A stretch of 64,000 nucleotides of DNA from Rhodopirellula sp. P2 (GTDB lineage Bacteria > Planctomycetota > Planctomycetia > Pirellulales > Pirellulaceae). The stretch is taken from positions 6,119,001 through 6,183,000 of the forward strand of contig NZ_CP118225.1 in assembly GCF_028768465.1 (NCBI RefSeq), in the 5' to 3' direction. This document shows positions 9,686 to 19,700 of this stretch, piece by piece (within the stretch, counting starts at the first letter, position 1; the number at the start of each line of letters is the position of its first letter). A program made the position numbers and the translations under genes. Under the pieces are notes generated by a model. The model searched no databases, was not told the origin of the DNA, and worked only from the letters and a program-made list of their open reading frames with translations.

Positions 9686-9745
9686 TAGCGGAACGGCGCA
9701 AGCCGTCCGGTGCCGTGATACCGGAGAACTCGCGCCCTGCCGCTA
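9686..9745. repeat. Dispersed GC-rich stem-loop repeat (TAGCGG family, copy 2)
   Basis: Starts TAGCGGAACGGCGCAAGCC and ends CTGCCGCTAAA, matching the 4759-4816 copy at both ends. It lies directly behind the stop codon of the sulfatase that ends at 9765. The remaining 9475-9685 interval holds no gene I can support; it must contain the promoter for the 7651-9474 sulfatase if that gene is transcribed separately. Confidence 0.6.
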
Positions 9746-9764
9746 AATGACGGTAAAGCCAAAG

Positions 9765-11402
9765 CTAATTTCGAAGCTTTGCTTCCTGCTCAGACCGCTT
9801 CGCCTGGACATACTCGTGCGAGATTTTGATCGCCTTCTGACGGTCCTCGTCACTGTCATCCCAAAATTCCTGAACGACCTCTTCCACGGCTGGGTAGTGA
9901 GTCCCATCGTCGCCCACACGCTGGCGAAGGTTGGCCAAGCGTTGCTTGAGATCTTTGGCAATCTCGGCGTAGTCAGGGTTGTCAATTTGGTTGACAACTT
10001 CCGTCGGATCGTTCACCAGATCGTAGAGTTCCCAACCAGGAGGTGTTTGCAGCTTCCCTTCGTAGTTGACGCCGTAGTAGTAAATCAGCTTGTGAGTCTT
10101 GGTGCGAATCCCAACGTGCCCTGGGTTGTCATGGTGAGCCATGTGCATCCAGTAGCGGTAGTACGCCTCCTGCTTCCAACCCTCGGGTTCCTGACCGGTC
10201 TCGCAAATTTCGCGAAAGCTTTTGCCTTGCATGTACTCAGGAGTTTCCACGCCGGCGAACGCCAACATGGTGGGTCCATAATCCACGTTTTCCACGATTG
10301 CATTGCTGCGTGAACCGGCTGGAATCACCTTGGGGTAGCGAATCAAAAACGGCATTCGCTGCGACTCGTCATACATCCATCGCTTGTCCATGTAATCGTG
10401 TTCACCGAGCATGAACCCTTGATCGCCGGTGTAGATGATCACGGTGTTGTCCATTTGCCCGGTTTCTTCCAGCTTGGCAAACAGGCGCGCCAGGTTGTCG
10501 TCGACGCCTTTGACGCAGCGCAGGTAATGCTTCATGTAAATGTTGTAAGCCTCCCGTTTCGCGTCCTCATCGCTAAGCGACGCGTCGACACCATAGTGCA
10601 TGGCGTAGTTTCGACGTGGGTTGCGGCGTCCGATCGAGGTGCCGATGTAAGGCATCATCTCGTCGTCGGCTCCGCGTGTCGCCAGCGAACCGAACAGCGG
10701 TTGGCTCCAGAGATTCTTGGGTTCTGGAATCGCGATTTCGGCCAAGTACTCTTCATAGCGGGGCGCGTACTCGAAGAAATCGTGTGGCGCCTTGTAGTGA
10801 TGCATCAAAAAGAACGGTTTGTCGTCTTCGCGAACCTCATCAAACCAATTCAGCGTGATGTCAGTGATCGCGTCCGTGCTGTGCATGCCTTCCTTCTTGA
10901 TCAAATTCTTCGGCCAAGGCTTGTCACCTTGAACTCGGAACTCAGGATCAAAGTACTTGCCTTGTCCAGGCAGCACGCAGTAATAATCGAAGGCTGCCGG
11001 TTCGGCTTTCAGGTGCCACTTTCCGATCATGGCGGTTTGATAACCAGCCTTCTTCATCTCTTTCGCGAGATGCTGATTCTGTGGTTCGATGCGGCCGTTC
11101 AGATCGAACACACCGTTGGTGTGATTGTATTGCCCGGTCATGATGCATGCGCGACTGGGCGTGCAGATCGAATTGGTGCAGAACGCATTTTCAAACAACA
11201 TGCCTTCCTTGGCCAAACGATCCAGGTTCGGCGTCGGATCCAAGGAAGCCAGCCGACTGCCATACGCCCCCACCGCTTGGCTGGTGTGATCGTCCGACAT
11301 GATGAACAGAATGTTGGGTCGATCGTCAGCGACCACCCAGGGCGCCATCACAATGGCAAGCATCCAAATCAGGGCACGTGACCCAATCGAAGTTCGTGAC
11401 AT
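9765..11402 (-). CDS. Sulfatase (formylglycine-dependent, type I)
   Basis: A 545-residue exported sulfatase. The frame is open further upstream to 11465, but the extra 21 residues lie in the hairpin repeat and look non-coding; the ATG at 11402 gives a proper signal peptide ending at VVADDRP. The metal-binding start is FIMSDDHTSQAVGAYGS; the sulfatase signature CTPSRACIMTG puts the modified Cys at residue 80; IGKWHL and YTGDQGFMLGEH carry more active-site residues. Its body resembles the third sulfatase (37961-40207), sharing the SICxPSRACI region and MDKRWMYDESQRMPFLIRYP. It lies 129 bases downstream of the TIM-barrel gene with a hairpin repeat in between. Confidence 0.93.
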   Translation of the reverse strand: MSRTSIGSRALIWMLAIVMAPWVVADDRPNILFIMSDDHTSQAVGAYGSRLASLDPTPNLDRLAKEGMLFENAFCTNSICTPSRACIMTGQYNHTNGVFDLNGRIEPQNQHLAKEMKKAGYQTAMIGKWHLKAEPAAFDYYCVLPGQGKYFDPEFRVQGDKPWPKNLIKKEGMHSTDAITDITLNWFDEVREDDKPFFLMHHYKAPHDFFEYAPRYEEYLAEIAIPEPKNLWSQPLFGSLATRGADDEMMPYIGTSIGRRNPRRNYAMHYGVDASLSDEDAKREAYNIYMKHYLRCVKGVDDNLARLFAKLEETGQMDNTVIIYTGDQGFMLGEHDYMDKRWMYDESQRMPFLIRYPKVIPAGSRSNAIVENVDYGPTMLAFAGVETPEYMQGKSFREICETGQEPEGWKQEAYYRYWMHMAHHDNPGHVGIRTKTHKLIYYYGVNYEGKLQTPPGWELYDLVNDPTEVVNQIDNPDYAEIAKDLKQRLANLRQRVGDDGTHYPAVEEVVQEFWDDSDEDRQKAIKISHEYVQAKRSEQEAKLRN

Positions 11403-11457
11403 ATTCAGTTCGTCTCGTGGTGGGGAGGGATGGCAGGGAGGCCTGGACTCGTTGCAA

Positions 11458-11515
11458 AGTGGCACAGGCTTCCAGCCTGTGGTTCCTCATTCACAGGCTG
11501 GAAGCCTGTGCCACT
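11458..11515. repeat. Perfect 24-bp inverted repeat (AGGCTTCCAGCC hairpin family)
   Basis: Two 24-base arms (11458-11481 and 11492-11515) are exact reverse complements, starting AGTGGCACAGGCTTCCAGCC, with a 10-base loop. Single arms or variants of the same motif occur at 22435-22492 and 37937-37960. It stands between the TIM-barrel gene and the sulfatase and could act as a terminator or mRNA-end structure on either strand. Confidence 0.85.
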
Positions 11516-11531
11516 TCAAATTCCGACAACT

Positions 11532-12350
11532 TCAAGCAGTCAGGCGTTTGAACGCTTCGATGGTGTTGCGAGCAGCGGTGTCCGAATCGGGCAACGCGAA
11601 CGCTTCGGCACACAGGTACCCGTCGTAGTCGATGTCTTTGAGAGCCTGAATGATGGGCTCGTGATTCATGTGCCCCATGCCAGCGGCTTGTCGGTTCGAA
11701 TCCACAAAGTGAATGTGACCGACGTAGCCCTTGCCAGCACGGATGGCGGCGGCCAAGTCGGCTTCTTCGATGTTCATGTGGAACAAATCGGCCAACAGTT
11801 TGACGTTGTCCGTCTTCAATGTCTTGCAAAACTCAACGCCTTCGTCGACGGTGCGAAGCAAGTTGGTCTCGTAGCGATTCAGCGGCTCGTAGAACAACGG
11901 CACGTGATACTGGGCGGCGTAAAGCCCCAGTTCATCGAGTGCTTCCCGCAAGAAACCCAAGGCTTGATCTCGCGACACATCGCCACCCCATTTGCCCTGC
12001 ATGGATCCGATGATGGCGGGAGCGTTGTAGGCGCTGCCAAAGTCGATCATTTGCTTGACGAAGTCACGAGCCTTCGAACGATGCTCCGCGTCGGGATGCG
12101 TCAGGCTGAGCCCATGCTTGACCATTCCAGCGCCGGTGCCGACCGCGGCAACGACCAAATGATGTTTGTGCAACAAGTCTTTCAACTCGCTCTCGTCCAC
12201 CGCGTCAGGTCCGGGCGCAAAAATTTCGATGGCGTCAAAACCAAGTGCGGAGGCTTTCTCGCAAGCGTCTCGCAATCCGTCCCAGTAAACGAAGGGACCT
12301 CCGCGAGCTTCTTCGACCAGGCTGACCGTGATGGCTGATTTGAACGTCAT
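11532..12350 (-). CDS. Sugar phosphate isomerase/epimerase-like TIM barrel (hydroxypyruvate isomerase type)
   Basis: A 272-residue cytoplasmic protein of the xylose-isomerase-like TIM-barrel superfamily (AP endonuclease family 2 fold). The frame is open to 12542, but the N-terminal 64 extra residues are low-quality and the ATG at 12350 starts the fold (MTFKSAITVSLVEE). Metal-ligand positions are visible: Glu in FDAIEIFAPG, Glu in FYEPLNRYETN, Asp/His in KLLADLFHMNIEE, His in GHIHFVDSNRQ and Glu in YLCAEAF. These fit an isomerase or epimerase acting on a small sugar or ketoacid. The gene is 59 bases downstream of the aldo/keto reductase and upstream of two sulfatases, so a sugar-catabolism role is likely. 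Confidence 0.82.
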   Translation of the reverse strand: MTFKSAITVSLVEEARGGPFVYWDGLRDACEKASALGFDAIEIFAPGPDAVDESELKDLLHKHHLVVAAVGTGAGMVKHGLSLTHPDAEHRSKARDFVKQMIDFGSAYNAPAIIGSMQGKWGGDVSRDQALGFLREALDELGLYAAQYHVPLFYEPLNRYETNLLRTVDEGVEFCKTLKTDNVKLLADLFHMNIEEADLAAAIRAGKGYVGHIHFVDSNRQAAGMGHMNHEPIIQALKDIDYDGYLCAEAFALPDSDTAARNTIEAFKRLTA

Positions 12351-12409
12351 GTGATTTCTTTGTGGAGGAGATTTGTGAGGAGATGGATTCGAAGTGGCAT
12401 AGGCTGAAC

Positions 12410-13360
12410 TCAGGAGGCAACGGGTTCGTCGTTGTTCTCTGGGCGGCCCTCGATGTAGAACCAGTTGTGGATCGGTTTCAAGATTTCCTTGACCTCGGCG
12501 ACCAAAATTTCGTCGATCGGCTCCTGTGCCCATTCGACCCACTGGGCGACTCGCTTTGGATTGGCTGACCCCGGAATGCAGGTCGCAAAATTTTCGTTGG
12601 CGATGCTGAACTGAAGTGCAATTTTCGCGATGTCACTTCCACGGTCCGCACAGTGCTTGGCGGCTGCCGCTGCGACCTGGCGAACTTCCGGTGTGGCTTT
12701 GTGCCAAGGCGGCAATTCGGCGTTGGTCAACAGACGTGCTGAGAACGGAGCACCGTTCATCAACCCGACACCTTTCTCCTTGGCCAACGGCACCAAATCC
12801 AGTGCCATGTCGTTTTGCAACGTGTAGTGGTTGTAGGTCAGCAGGCAATCGATGTCCGTGTTTTCCATCACGTACTTGAACATCTTCATGGGGTAACCGC
12901 TGACGCCGACGTAGCGGACCTTCCCCTTTTCAATTTCACGACGGATCGCGGGAATGGTTTCTTCGACGATCTGCGACATCTCGACGAATTCCAAATCGTG
13001 ACAGAGCACGATGTCGAGGTGGTCCACCTTCATGCGTTCGAGTGACGTGTCGATGCTTTCGGTGACGCGTCGGGCGCTGAAATCGAAGTGCTCGCCAGTG
13101 TAACGACCGAGTTTGGTGCCCAAGTAGTATTGATCACGCGGGAAATCCGGCAGGACGCGGCCGAGCATCATCTCGCTCATCCCACGTCCATAGAACGCGG
13201 CGGTGTCGATGAAGTTCATCCCGCTCTCGAGTGCCACTCGAACGGCTTGCAAACTCTCACCCAAATCAACGCTTCGGAACTCCTGTCCGATCGAAGACGC
13301 TCCGAAGGAGAGCGTCGTGAGTTCCATGTCCGTTTGGCCTAAACGTCGACGAGGCAGCAT
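12410..13360 (-). CDS. Aldo/keto reductase
   Basis: A 316-residue NAD(P)-dependent aldo/keto reductase. The ATG at 13360 (MLPRRRLGQTDMELT) is preferred over one at 13474 because the extra residues are not family-like. The catalytic tetrad is present: Asp52 and Tyr57 in FIDTAAFYG, Lys in LGTKLGRY, and His in IVLCHDLEF. The nucleotide-binding end appears around CIPGSANPKRV. The overall pattern resembles the L-galactose/L-fucose dehydrogenase branch of the superfamily, which oxidises sugars to lactones, but specificity is inference. It is first in a same-strand run with the TIM barrel and two sulfatases. Confidence 0.85.
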   Translation of the reverse strand: MLPRRRLGQTDMELTTLSFGASSIGQEFRSVDLGESLQAVRVALESGMNFIDTAAFYGRGMSEMMLGRVLPDFPRDQYYLGTKLGRYTGEHFDFSARRVTESIDTSLERMKVDHLDIVLCHDLEFVEMSQIVEETIPAIRREIEKGKVRYVGVSGYPMKMFKYVMENTDIDCLLTYNHYTLQNDMALDLVPLAKEKGVGLMNGAPFSARLLTNAELPPWHKATPEVRQVAAAAAKHCADRGSDIAKIALQFSIANENFATCIPGSANPKRVAQWVEWAQEPIDEILVAEVKEILKPIHNWFYIEGRPENNDEPVAS

Positions 13361-13686
13361 CTTGGCAGTTCTTGGGGTTGAATGGTGGGGATGGATTTGA
13401 GGGCGACAAGATGCAGCGAGTGTAACCTCGCGTTGCCACCGATGCCAACGCACCCGCCCCCAAAGAAAACACACTCAGGGCTATAGACTTGAGTGTGTTT
13501 GAGGCGGGAGATCCTCCCGTTCGTTTCCCGTCACCAACCCACGAAAAAAGGCCGGAGGTCGATGCACGACTGACTCGTGCACCCACCTCCGGCCTTTGCG
13601 GCAACGATCACGCTGAGCGGACCGCCCGTCACTCAACCCGGCGACTCAAACGCACCTGGCGGAGTCAACCGAGGATTGAAATGCGA
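13361..13686. other. Intergenic region with hairpins
   Basis: No gene is seen here. It holds a perfect 11-bp inverted repeat (AAACACACTCA at 13467-13477 with its complement at 13490-13500), a small CGGGAG palindrome (13504-13518) and the terminator at 13544-13597. The promoter of the aldo/keto reductase run should lie in its left part. Confidence 0.6.
13544..13597 (-). terminator. Strong intrinsic terminator after the TIGR03545 gene
   Basis: A long stem (AAAGGCCGGAGGT pairing with ACCTCCGGCCTTT, then TGCACGA with TCGTGCA inside a small internal loop). On the minus strand it is followed by TTT, giving a six-base T-run with the stem end. It ends the two-gene TIGR03546/TIGR03545 transcript. Confidence 0.85.
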
Positions 13687-15438
13687 TCAACGCAAGCTCG
13701 AACCAAACGCAGTCTTGAGCTTGCCAAGATACTGATCCGCTCCATTGATTTCGCTCAGGATCTTTCGGCTGAGATCTTCCACCGATTTGTCAGCCTTGGC
13801 CAACAACGATTGGGCTTGGTTCTGTTGAGCAAGCATCCACTCGTTCAGTTCCAACATCTGCTCGCGATGAGCCTCGTTGACCTTGGCGGCGACCTTGGCC
13901 TTGGACGCTTCCATTTGGCTGGCGATGGCCGTTTTCGCAGCGTCGTTGAAGACCCGACCCAAGTTGGTGTTCAACTTCAGATCAATGTCTTCCCACGTCC
14001 CGTTGAACTCGGCGTCGATTTCGACTTGATCCACGTTGGCAAGTGACTGATTCATCTGAATCGCAGCTGCGGAAGATCCCGCGTCGCCTTGAACATCCAA
14101 ACGCATGTTGACGCCGGTTTGCTTGCTGACCAAACGGCCTTCCAGTTGTTCGCCACGACTGCTCAATTGAACCCACACTTCACGAACGCCGCCCGCGATT
14201 GCGATGCCAACGTCTTTGCCGCGTCCCAAGTGAATTGGATCGGCATTCATTTGTGGCCAGTGAAGCGTCAAGCGATCGAGTTGCTCGCCTTGTCGACGAT
14301 CACGAATGTAGTCCACGTCGACCGTCTCAGGACCTTCCAAACGCAAGCGGGCTCGAGTCGGATCAGCCAACAACTCCGGCGTCGGCGTCATGTTCTCGAC
14401 CACGCCGGTCAGCGTGAAGACTTTGCCATCGGCACGCATGGTGCCGCTGACATCGCAGTGACGGATCATCAACTCGGGACGACGATTGCGTCCCAAGAAG
14501 TCATAGTCTTCGCCACGCACACGCTCGGTGTCCGGTGCGACAACCGTGTAATTGGCCAGCGTCCGACCGCTGTCCAGGTAATCGCGAAGTTGAACGAGCG
14601 AACGCCGAATTTCAGCACTGACCAAATCGACGCCGAAGTTCTTGGATTCACTCAAATCGCCTGGCACAAACGCGTCGACTTTATCAAGGTCGGCTTGCTT
14701 GGCACTTTCCAATCGAGCCAAATCGGCTTTCATTTGATCGGGCATTGCGTTCATCGCGTTTCGCAACGAGATCAACTGCTCGCGAGCGGCGTCGGATTCC
14801 GCTAGCGTGCGCTGCAACTCCGGCCAATCCCGCAACGGATTGTCGATGCCGCTGGCAGCTTCGCGAATGGTTTCGACGCGTTGTTCCAGTTCTTTGGTTT
14901 GTTGCACCAATCGTTCGTATTCGCTTTTCCAACGACGACGAATCTCTTCGCCCGTGCGAACGGTCTCCAGATCTTTGCCGAGTGCTTCGGCCCGATCGCT
15001 GAGTCCATTCGTCGCTGACGAAAGCAAGTTCCCGATCACGGAAGGACCGGAATCTTCGGTTTCCTCAGGCGTCTCTTCCAGGTGCCCGCTGGACTCTCGG
15101 GTGGTGCCGATTTGCAAACCAGCGATGCTGCCCTGGCGAATCACCCAACGACGACGCAACAACGCATCACCATCGATGACCAAGTTCACCGAGTCCGCCT
15201 GAAAAGCGTTCCGGAATTCCTTGTCATCACGAGGATCGGCGACATGCACCGAATCGAACTGGATCTGCGGCGGGAACAACCCCACGCGAGTCGCGCCGAT
15301 GTCGGCTCGGGCTCCCGTCGAGGCTTCTAACCCGCGGACCGTGATGTAGCTGGCCATCGGGCCAAGGCCCCAAAACAGCAGCATCAAAATGGTCGCGACA
15401 ACGATAAGCCGTGTCAGTAAGAATCTCCAACGAATCAT
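13687..15438 (-). CDS. TIGR03545 family protein (AsmA-like envelope protein)
   Basis: A 583-residue protein with one N-terminal membrane helix (residues about 7-30) and a large periplasmic part. The opening ITVRGLEASTGARADIG and strands such as FPPQIQFDSVHVADP resemble AsmA-type proteins. A helical, Glu/Gln-rich central part (about 170-290) may be coiled coil. The family TIGR03545 is known only as conserved and is typically encoded next to TIGR03546; the same pairing is seen here, with a 4-base ATGA overlap with the upstream gene. Function is unknown; a role in lipid or envelope handling is only inferred from the AsmA resemblance. A strong terminator follows. Confidence 0.75.
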   Translation of the reverse strand: MIRWRFLLTRLIVVATILMLLFWGLGPMASYITVRGLEASTGARADIGATRVGLFPPQIQFDSVHVADPRDDKEFRNAFQADSVNLVIDGDALLRRRWVIRQGSIAGLQIGTTRESSGHLEETPEETEDSGPSVIGNLLSSATNGLSDRAEALGKDLETVRTGEEIRRRWKSEYERLVQQTKELEQRVETIREAASGIDNPLRDWPELQRTLAESDAAREQLISLRNAMNAMPDQMKADLARLESAKQADLDKVDAFVPGDLSESKNFGVDLVSAEIRRSLVQLRDYLDSGRTLANYTVVAPDTERVRGEDYDFLGRNRRPELMIRHCDVSGTMRADGKVFTLTGVVENMTPTPELLADPTRARLRLEGPETVDVDYIRDRRQGEQLDRLTLHWPQMNADPIHLGRGKDVGIAIAGGVREVWVQLSSRGEQLEGRLVSKQTGVNMRLDVQGDAGSSAAAIQMNQSLANVDQVEIDAEFNGTWEDIDLKLNTNLGRVFNDAAKTAIASQMEASKAKVAAKVNEAHREQMLELNEWMLAQQNQAQSLLAKADKSVEDLSRKILSEINGADQYLGKLKTAFGSSLR

Positions 15439-16385
15439 GCTGCATCCTTGTCTTGCGAATCGCGCAATTGACGAAGCAAATAACTGAGCGCTTCATCGAT
15501 TTTGTGTTGGTCGTCGTTCGTCGTGACGGGATCAGGTTGGCGTGAACCGCCAGACACCGATGCCATCGTGTTCGTGTTCGAAGCTGTCTGCAGATTGGAA
15601 TCCGCGTCAAGCACTTCGATGTGAGTGGTTTGCTTCCCGAAAGAAGCATCCGAAGCCGACGCGTCATTCGCGGCCAAGGCTCGTTTCGCATTCGCCGTTT
15701 CGTCACGACCGGGCGTGATCTTGGCGAGCACGGGTTCTGCATCGTCCACGCGGCGAAAATCAAACACCCGCCCAGAACTTGCCTCGATCACTTCGTCGGT
15801 GTCCAACGCGAACGCTGGTTCAGGCGAAAAGTGAGGCTGACGTGTCTGGGTGTGCGGGGGATCCACTGCATGCGCTGACGATGTTTCGCTGGACCGACGC
15901 TTGCGAACCGGCGTCACCAGCAACTCCTCTTCGAGATCCTCGTCTTCCCGCCAATTGCCCGAGACCGCTTTGAACAGCGGGTACGAAACAGCAAAGGCAG
16001 GAACAAGCGAAGCCAGTCCGATCAAGAAGCTGCCCATCACGACGGTGTTGTTCAAATCCGTCCAAGGCACCAAGGGCAAATCCCAGGCTCGTGCCATGAC
16101 TTGCGACACGCCATCTTGAGCGAAGAACCACTGCGCCAGCTGGTCCGATATCGGATCCAAACGCGGTGCCACCATCGTCACGCCGATCGCGGTCAGAGCG
16201 ACCATCGCGTGATTGACACGCAACATCAAGACCCCAAACACCAACGCCACCGCCAGCAGGTTGCCGTGCGGGATCAGCCCGATGAGAAGGCCTAACGCCA
16301 ATCCCCACGCGAGCTGAGAAGGATACTTCCTCCCCGCGATCGCTTTGCGAAGACTGCTGAGCAGCTTGATCGAAAACAGAATCAT
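15435..16385 (-). CDS. TIGR03546 family membrane protein
   Basis: A 316-residue inner-membrane protein. The ATG at 16385 is chosen because the family-like sequence begins there (MILFSIKLLSSLRKAI); the frame is open to 16523 but that extra part is not family-like. Hydrophobic segments lie near residues 27-70 (GLALGLLIGLIPHGNL, then VALVFGVLMLRVNHAM) and around 125-155, recalling the DUF2062-like core. The C-terminal half is hydrophilic, with no recognisable motif. Partner of the TIGR03545 protein: the last 4 bases overlap its start. The pair is well known in gammaproteobacteria; its molecular job has not been established to my knowledge. Confidence 0.72.
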   Translation of the reverse strand: MILFSIKLLSSLRKAIAGRKYPSQLAWGLALGLLIGLIPHGNLLAVALVFGVLMLRVNHAMVALTAIGVTMVAPRLDPISDQLAQWFFAQDGVSQVMARAWDLPLVPWTDLNNTVVMGSFLIGLASLVPAFAVSYPLFKAVSGNWREDEDLEEELLVTPVRKRRSSETSSAHAVDPPHTQTRQPHFSPEPAFALDTDEVIEASSGRVFDFRRVDDAEPVLAKITPGRDETANAKRALAANDASASDASFGKQTTHIEVLDADSNLQTASNTNTMASVSGGSRQPDPVTTNDDQHKIDEALSYLLRQLRDSQDKDAA

Positions 16386-16708
16386 AAACCCGGACCACAC
16401 GGCTGATCGATGGATGTAACAATTGGAATCCTCGTTAACATCGGCATCCCGAGGACTGATATTTAGTACAACCGTCAAATTCGACGTGGCTAGGTCAATC
16501 GGAGACTCGCCGGTCCAGAACATGCTTTTGAGAACCTGCCTGCTCCATCGAGTCGATTGAGTTTCACGGGGGGGTATTCTTGCTCCTCCGATCCACGCAA
16601 AGGCGACTGAACTCCAAATGTTTGTGAGAGCATTTGCGTCGATCTGTTACAATGAGTTTCCCGCCTGCCCACCCTTTCCTCACGCCCCTCGCTGTGGTTT
16701 TGCTCTCC
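16386..16708. other. Divergent promoter region
   Basis: This stretch separates the minus-strand TIGR03546 gene from the plus-strand cytochrome-type gene. A TACAAT element at 16648-16653, with a TTGTGA about 20 bases upstream, is a possible -10 for the right-hand operon, though the spacing is long. If it is used, translation would start at 16709 rather than at the ATGs at 16634 or 16652. Nothing else is recognised. Confidence 0.35.
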
Positions 16709-19700
16709 ATGCGTCCTCAATTGTTTCCCTCTGATTTCTTGCGGTGGACGGCTGTTTGCCTGTTCGGACTCGCCTGCCCCTGTGGCCTCCCGGCACACGC
16801 AGACGAATCACAGATCTCGTTCAACCGAGACATCCGGCCAATCCTTTCAGAGAACTGCTACTTCTGTCACGGCCCGGATGAGAACAACCAGCAATCCGGT
16901 TTGCGATTGGATAGCCGTGAAGCAGCCATCGAATTTGCCGCCATCGTTCCGGAAGACGTGGACGGCAGCGAACTGGTCGCCCGAATCGATCACGAGGATC
17001 CAGACGCTGTCATGCCGCCGCCTGGTTCTCACAAAACACTGACAGACAAACAAAAGCAGTTGCTCAAGGACTGGATCGCGGAAGGCGCGATTTACGAAGA
17101 TCACTGGTCGTTCAGTCCCATTCGCCGGCCAGAGATCCCCGACCTGAGCCAAGGGGACGAGAACGTGGAATCGGATGCGGTTCATCCGGTCGATGCCTTC
17201 ATCCGTGCCAAGTTGCTTGCCAAAGGACATGATCTTTCCGAGCCCGCGCGAGCAGACCGTTTGCTGCGACGAATGCACATGGACCTGGTCGGCCTGCCAC
17301 CCACCTGGAAAGAAACCCAGGACTTCTTCCAGCGTTCTCAAGCCACGTCCACGTCCGCTGACGACCGGGCCGCGTTGATCGATCAGAAACTGGACGAACT
17401 CTTCGCGAACCCTCACCACGGCGAGCGCATGGCGGCGTTCTGGTTGGACCTCGTGCGGTTCGCAGATACCGTCGGCTATCACGGCGACCAAAACCAACAC
17501 ATCTTCCCCTACCGCGACTGGGTGATCGAAGCGTTTCAGAACAACCTGCCGTTTGACGAATTCACAACCAAACAGCTGGCCGGCGATCTGCTTCCCAACC
17601 CGAAAACAGACGACTTGATCGCGTCCGGATTCAATCGGCTCAACATGATGACTCGCGAAGGCGGTGCGCAACCGGGCGAGTACCTGTCCAAGTACGCCAC
17701 CGATCGAGTGCGAACCGTGGGCATGGCATGGATGGGACTGACGACGGGATGCGCCGAATGCCACGATCACAAATTCGATCCCTTCACGGCCAAGGACTTT
17801 TACTCGCTCGGCGCGTTCTTCGCTGACATCGAGCAATGGGGTGTCTACAGCGATTACGGTTACACCCCCAACCCGGACTTGAAGGGCTACAACAACAACT
17901 TCCCCTTCCCACCCGAAATCGAAGTCACCAGCCAAGCGTTGCTACGCGAACAAACGCAAGCCAAGCAACAACTCATCGAACTGGCTCGTTCCCAACACGA
18001 GGCATTGCCGGACGATCAGAAAGACGCAGCAAATCAATGGCTGACGAACGTCAACGATTGGCTCGGGCAAAACGCCGACGGTTGGCAATCCATTGAGACC
18101 ACCAGCGTCCCATCGGCCGACAAAAAGCAACGAGCATGGAAACTGAATCCGAATTCGCTTTCGCTCGGAACGTTGTCGGCTCAGTCCATCCAAGTCAGCC
18201 TGCCAACAAGGCCCAACCAATCGCCACTGAACGTGGAAGTTCGTTTCTACTTGGAGGAATTGGAAACAGCTGCGGCGGACGACTCGGCAAAAGATGAACA
18301 AGCGGAGGCGAAACTGAAGCGCACCAGCGTCGCTGTTTCACTCGCAAGGGCGAACCGCTGGATGCCTGCGTTTTCAAACACAGTGGCCCAGCAAAACGTG
18401 GCCTCGCGCTGGACTGTTCCCGCGACCGATGCCGACGGGCACGCGGTCAAACAACGACCGCATCAATTCATGATCGACCAGTCCAAGCACGCTGACGAAC
18501 CAATGCAGGCCGTGTTTGAATTGTCGGCACCGTTGCGATTGAAAGACGGTCAATCCTTGATCGCTGAGATCAAAGGGTTGCCCGCCGAGAACGCCGTGAC
18601 GTTCGAAGCGTCGCCGCTGATCCGATTGCGGCCGTTTGATCCAACCGAATTGGAAGCGATCCAAGTCTGTGACTCGGTCAGCCACCCCAACGCTCTGTTG
18701 AGCTGGATGCTGTCCAATCCCCATCCATCCGCAGACGCCGGTGCCAGGAACCATTGGCGAGACCGCTACCTCGCCTGTCGGGATGGCCGAACGTGGACAA
18801 TGGTCACGCAGGCCACCGAGCCGATGGAAATGCGGGTGTTGCCGCGTGGCAATTGGCAAGACGAAACCGGCGAAGTCGTCCAGCCCGCCACGCCCGAATT
18901 TCTGGGTCAATACGGAATCGAATCCGACAAGCCGAGCGAGAAGGACAACGCCGATTCGAAACGCTTGACTCGCTTGGACCTGGCTCGCTGGATCGTGCAC
19001 CGCGACAACCCATTGACAGCACGCGTCGTCGCAAACCGGCTTTGGAAACAGTTCTTCGGCGTTGGACTGACCGACGCGGTGGACGACCTCGGTGCCCAAG
19101 GCGAGCCGCCATCCCACCCCGAATTGCTCGACTATCTCGCCATCGAACTGATCGAATCCGGCTGGGACCTGCGTCACCTGGCTCGTTTGATCCTGACCAG
19201 CCAAACGTATCAGCAGGACAGTCGTGTTCGACCGCAACTTTCCGAAATCGATCCTGGAAATCGTCTGCTCGCCTACCACCCGCCAAGACGTTTGGAAGCC
19301 GAGATCATTCGGGACAACGCACTTGCCGTTTCGGGATTGTTGAACTTGGAAATCGGTGGCCCCTCGGTCAAACCCTATCAACCCGGCGGCTACTATTCGA
19401 ACTTGCAATTCCCCAACCGGACCTATCGTTCGACAACGGGTGACAACCAATATCGCCGAGGCATTTACATGCACTGGCAGCGCACGTTCTTGCATCCCAT
19501 GCTCGCGAACTTCGACGCCCCCAGTCGGGAAGATTGCGTGGCGATTCGAGCCAACGCGAACACGCCTCAACAAGCGTTGACGTTGCTCAACGATCCGACG
19601 TTCATCGAAGCGGCCAGCGAACTGGCCTGGAACATGCTGCAGCCCTCCGAACCCGACGACTCCCGCCTGCGAACGATGATTCACCAATCGCTGCAACGCG

